The notes under the pieces were generated by a model that did not search any database, was not told the DNA's origin, and was given only the letters and a program-made list of their open reading frames with translations. From positions 59,331-123,330 of the forward strand of contig NZ_JACHTC010000010.1 in the NCBI RefSeq assembly GCF_014145635.1: a DNA stretch of 64,000 bases. Direction: 5' to 3'. Positions within the stretch are counted from its first letter, which is position 1, and each line of letters begins with the position of its first letter. Position numbers and translations under genes: made by a program. The DNA is from Myroides sp. WP-1. Its GTDB lineage: Bacteria; Bacteroidota; Bacteroidia; Flavobacteriales; Flavobacteriaceae. Below, one piece after another: positions 61,679 to 64,000 of the stretch.

Positions 61679-61734
61679 ATTGAGGGGAAAGTAAAGAACA
61701 AGTTGTATCTTATTAAGCAATAAAATGAAAGAAA

Positions 61735-63123
61735 ATGTTTAGTAGTCAAACGTATCGTAAAAGAAGAGAAACACTAATCCAAAAGATGGGACGCCAAGGA
61801 ATATTGTTGTTTCTAGGAAATGGAGAATATCCCATAAATTTTGAGGATAATACGTATCCTTTTCGTCAAGATAGTTCCTTTTTATACTATTTTGGCATTC
61901 AACAACCGCATTTGGCGGCTATTATAGATTTAGATGAGAATCGCACGGTTATTTTTGGTGATGAAATGTCTATCGATGCCCTAGTTTGGATGGGAAGACA
62001 AGAGACTTTACAATCCAAATGTGAAAAATCAGGAGTTTCAGAAACTCGCTCTTTTGGAGAATTAGCTCATTATCTTGCAATGGCTATGACCACCCAGCGA
62101 AAAATACACTATCTACCGCCTTATCAACCGGCGAACAAAATTTTATTGGGCGAACTACTTCAACTTTCGATTGCAGATTTTAAACCTTCTTCGACTTTGA
62201 TACAAGCGGTTGTTTCTCAAAGAGAAATAAAAGAGGAACAGGAAATTAGCGAAATTGAAAAAGCCTTAACGGTTTCTACTAAGATGCATCTAACGGCTAT
62301 GCGCATGGCACAACCTGGGGTTAAAGAGTATGAGATTGCCGCTGCTATTCAACAAATTGCCGCTCAAGAAAATTGCGCTTTAGCTTATCCGTCTATTGTA
62401 ACCGTAAAAGGAGGGATTCTACACAACCATTTTCAAGGAAATACGCTGAAATCGGGACAGTTATTGTTGAATGATTCTGGATGTGAAACAGCAATGGGGT
62501 ATGCCTCCGATTTGACGCGTACATTTCCTGTTGACCGTACATTTACAACTGAACAACGCGAATTGTATCAGGTGGTTTTAGATGCTTTTGAAGGTGCTAA
62601 AAATAAACTAAAAGCAGGAGTGAAGTTTAAAGAAGTTCACTTGCATGCGGCATTAATTCTCTCTCAAGGGTTAATTGATTTCGGATTGATGAAAGGGAAT
62701 GCTGCGGATGCTGTTGCTGCTCATGCGCATACAATGTTTTTTCAATGCGGACTCGGACATATGATGGGATTAGATGTTCACGATATGGAAGACCTAGGGG
62801 AACAATACGTCGGATATACACCCAACGAACCTAAAGAAACACAATTGTTTGGGTTAAAATCACTGCGATTGGGTAAGGCACTTAAATCGGGACATGTGTT
62901 AACTGTTGAACCTGGAATCTACTTTATTCCTGAACTCATTGAACGTTGGGAAGCAGAAAAGAAATATGCCGATTTTATTAATTACGAGAAACTAAACCAA
63001 TACAAAGGGTTTGGTGGAATTCGAATTGAAGATAATTTTCTCATCGAAGAAAAGGGATATCGCCAATTAGGACCTGAATTAATTCGGACGATAGCGGAGA
63101 TTGAGGCGTTTCGAATGGATTGA
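61735..63123 (+). CDS. pepP: Xaa-Pro aminopeptidase (family M24B)
   Basis: A 462-residue dinuclear metalloaminopeptidase. An N-terminal creatinase-like domain (about 1-165, GRQGILLFLGNGEYPINFE, QDSSFLYYFGIQQPHL) precedes the pita-bread fold. Its metal ligands are visible: Asp in LLNDSGCETAMGYASDLTRTF (two), His in CGLGHMMGLDVHDMED, Glu in LTVEPGIYF and Glu in FGGIRIEDNFLI. It cleaves N-terminal residues before proline in peptides. The length agrees with bacterial PepP. It ends at a strong terminator shared with the creD remnant. Confidence 0.93.
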   Translation: MFSSQTYRKRRETLIQKMGRQGILLFLGNGEYPINFEDNTYPFRQDSSFLYYFGIQQPHLAAIIDLDENRTVIFGDEMSIDALVWMGRQETLQSKCEKSGVSETRSFGELAHYLAMAMTTQRKIHYLPPYQPANKILLGELLQLSIADFKPSSTLIQAVVSQREIKEEQEISEIEKALTVSTKMHLTAMRMAQPGVKEYEIAAAIQQIAAQENCALAYPSIVTVKGGILHNHFQGNTLKSGQLLLNDSGCETAMGYASDLTRTFPVDRTFTTEQRELYQVVLDAFEGAKNKLKAGVKFKEVHLHAALILSQGLIDFGLMKGNAADAVAAHAHTMFFQCGLGHMMGLDVHDMEDLGEQYVGYTPNEPKETQLFGLKSLRLGKALKSGHVLTVEPGIYFIPELIERWEAEKKYADFINYEKLNQYKGFGGIRIEDNFLIEEKGYRQLGPELIRTIAEIEAFRMD

Positions 63124-63163
63124 GCGAAAAACGTTCAACGGAATGCGATAAATAAAAATAATC

Positions 63164-63207
63164 AAAAAACAGAAAGCCAGCATTAAAATGCTGGCTCTCT
63201 GTTTTTT
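63164..63207. terminator. Bidirectional terminator between pepP and the creD remnant
   Basis: Outer stem AAAAAACAGA with TCTGTTTTTT, inner stem GCCAGCATT with AATGCTGGC; T runs on both strands. Confidence 0.9.
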
Positions 63208-63209
63208 GA

Positions 63210-63875
63210 TTATTGATTCTCTTTGTTTGATGCTGTCATTTTGATGGAAAACTGCATCAAGGCAGCTAGAATAACGAATATACTAATACTTCCAACAAGT
63301 AAAGCGGTTTCTTTTAATTCCAATAAGAAATAAAGTAAAGCATATAACAAGAATAACAAACCAAATATGGCAGAGGTGCTGTTTTTGTCTTTTGATATTT
63401 TCCAGGTAAAACTGACAATGAGGAGAATCGTTGCACTAGATGAAATCACATAAGAAAGGGTAAATCCTACATATTCAGCAAAAGAAAGCAATAAAATGTA
63501 GTTTAAGAAAATAGCAAACCCAATTAAAGCGTATTGAATCAAGTTGATTTTTAGGTTTTTAATGTTTTCTAAAAAGTAAAATACAATAAAGGTCAATCCA
63601 ATAAATAATAAAGCATACTTGATGGAGCGATCTACTTTGCTATAGAAGTCATTGAGTTCTAAAAATTCAATTCCGAAGGTATAGTTTTCCAACGTTACGC
63701 TGTCAATTTTTGCCGTATTGATTGGCAAAGGTTGATAAATATTCCAAGCACTTGATGTGGCTTCCTGGTTTTGATCAGCTTGGTCTGGAAGGTAATTTCC
63801 AACGTATTTCAAATCGTGATAATCACTGCTTAAGTTCACTTTTGTATTTGTAGCATTCGCCAAGAATTTTAAATG
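63210..63875 (-). pseudogene. creD: C-terminal half of CreD-like inner membrane protein, interrupted by an IS30-family element
   Basis: About 220 residues of a CreD-type protein: FLANATNTKVNLSSDYHDLK, AWNIYQPLPI, TFGIEFLELNDFYSKVDRSIKY, then five or six membrane helices (ALLFIGLTFIVFYFLE onward). CreD proteins are about 450 residues with an N-terminal helix and a periplasmic domain; everything before FLANATN is missing. The frame continues upstream only through LKFLANA before reaching the IS30-family end at about 63876. The N-terminal half presumably lies beyond the element, outside the window. The TTG at 63861-63863 is not a true start. Confidence 0.85.
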
Positions 63876-64000
63876 CTGAATTCAACTTGCAAATGCAACA
63901 GAATTCTGATTAATAATTTGTTTAAATTTTTCGTTTGGCGTGAGGTATCCAAGTCTTTTACGAGGTCGATTATTGAGTTTATTTTCAATCCACTTAATCT
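63876..64000 (-). mobile_element. Right end of an IS30-family insertion sequence
   Basis: On the minus strand the transposase C-terminus is readable up to a TGA stop at 63882-63884. The sequence just inside the junction with creD (GCTGAATTCAACTTGC on the plus strand, from 63875) is the likely terminal inverted repeat; in IS30 elements the stop usually lies within or next to the repeat. The other end is outside the window. Confidence 0.8.
63882..64000 (-). CDS. IS30-family transposase, C-terminal fragment
   Basis: Thirty-eight residues are visible: KWIENKLNNRPRKRLGYLTP, then NEKFKQIINQNSVAFAS and stop. The N-N-R-P-R-K-R-L-G-Y-x-T-P motif is diagnostic for IS30-family DDE transposases, just downstream of the catalytic Glu. 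The rest of the gene lies beyond the right edge. Confidence 0.85.
   Translation of the reverse strand, partial: IKWIENKLNNRPRKRLGYLTPNEKFKQIINQNSVAFAS

Overview
The window is low-GC DNA from a member of the Bacteroidetes, most likely a Flavobacteriaceae related to Myroides. The evidence is a SusC/SusD pair, TAnnTTTG-type promoters (often TATCTTTG), lipoproteins with an SSDD-type motif after the lipobox cysteine, a TamB-tsaD-rsmE neighbourhood and Bacteroidetes-type Rhs core motifs. The genus is inference from gene content. I saw no rRNA, tRNA or CRISPR.

Layout. 1-4.2 kb (minus): the N-terminal end of an acyl-CoA synthetase, a two-half FUSC membrane protein and an lrgAB pair. 4.5-11.6 kb (plus): a SusC/SusD/Tat-exported phospholipase C operon. 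11.8-14.3 kb: an ArsR-rhodanese regulator, then a single-domain rhodanese and an MFS transporter behind a promoter overlapped by a 17-bp perfect inverted repeat. 14.3-15.1 kb: a tandem repeat array (five 130-137 bp units, then a 98-bp heptanucleotide tract) next to an araC-type regulator. 15-29 kb: mostly single housekeeping or stress genes (RidA-like, LysE, MsrAB, nitronate monooxygenase, a lipoprotein, a COG2509 flavoprotein, Tag, GNAT, a MocR/Crp divergent pair, a nonsense-mutated NTF2-like gene, TatA, peptidase E, a thioredoxin lipoprotein). 30-39 kb: a tight tsaD-rsmE-AI-2E-methyltransferase operon divergent from tamB.

39.1-45.3 kb is an accessory island of Rhs polymorphic-toxin debris. 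It has two orphan Rhs C-terminal toxins, one with a JAMM/JAB-like metal motif and one a metzincin. Each is followed by an exported putative immunity protein. Two more orphan immunity-like genes (membrane protein, lipoprotein) follow. The genes are separated by a repeated spacer: terminator, GTTAAC repeats, conserved ACCGTTACACTA block.

The two toxin modules share a 422-bp, 97% identical Rhs core. In both copies it is broken at the same four points by short inserts of 47, 47, 47 and 51 nt. Removing the inserts restores an uninterrupted canonical Rhs core reading frame. Six of the seven substitutions between the copies' coding blocks are synonymous. The first two inserts are clearly related to the sub-repeats of the 14.3 kb tandem array, so one short dispersed repeat family links the two loci. 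This is the most unusual observation here.

45.4-47.9 kb: a small operon (deoxyribosyltransferase-fold protein, possible SMI1/KNR4-like protein, SWIM-domain protein), then a rhodanese. 47.9-58 kb (minus): a HigA-like N-terminal domain without its HTH, purL, a beta-helix lipoprotein, two family 2 glycosyltransferases, an LTA-synthase-like phosphotransferase and dapD, an envelope-related run. 58-63.1 kb: a degenerate alpha/beta-hydrolase-like protein, an exported amidohydrolase, an SDR lacking the catalytic Tyr, and aminopeptidase P. The window ends in the C-terminal half of a creD gene cut by the end of an IS30-family element.
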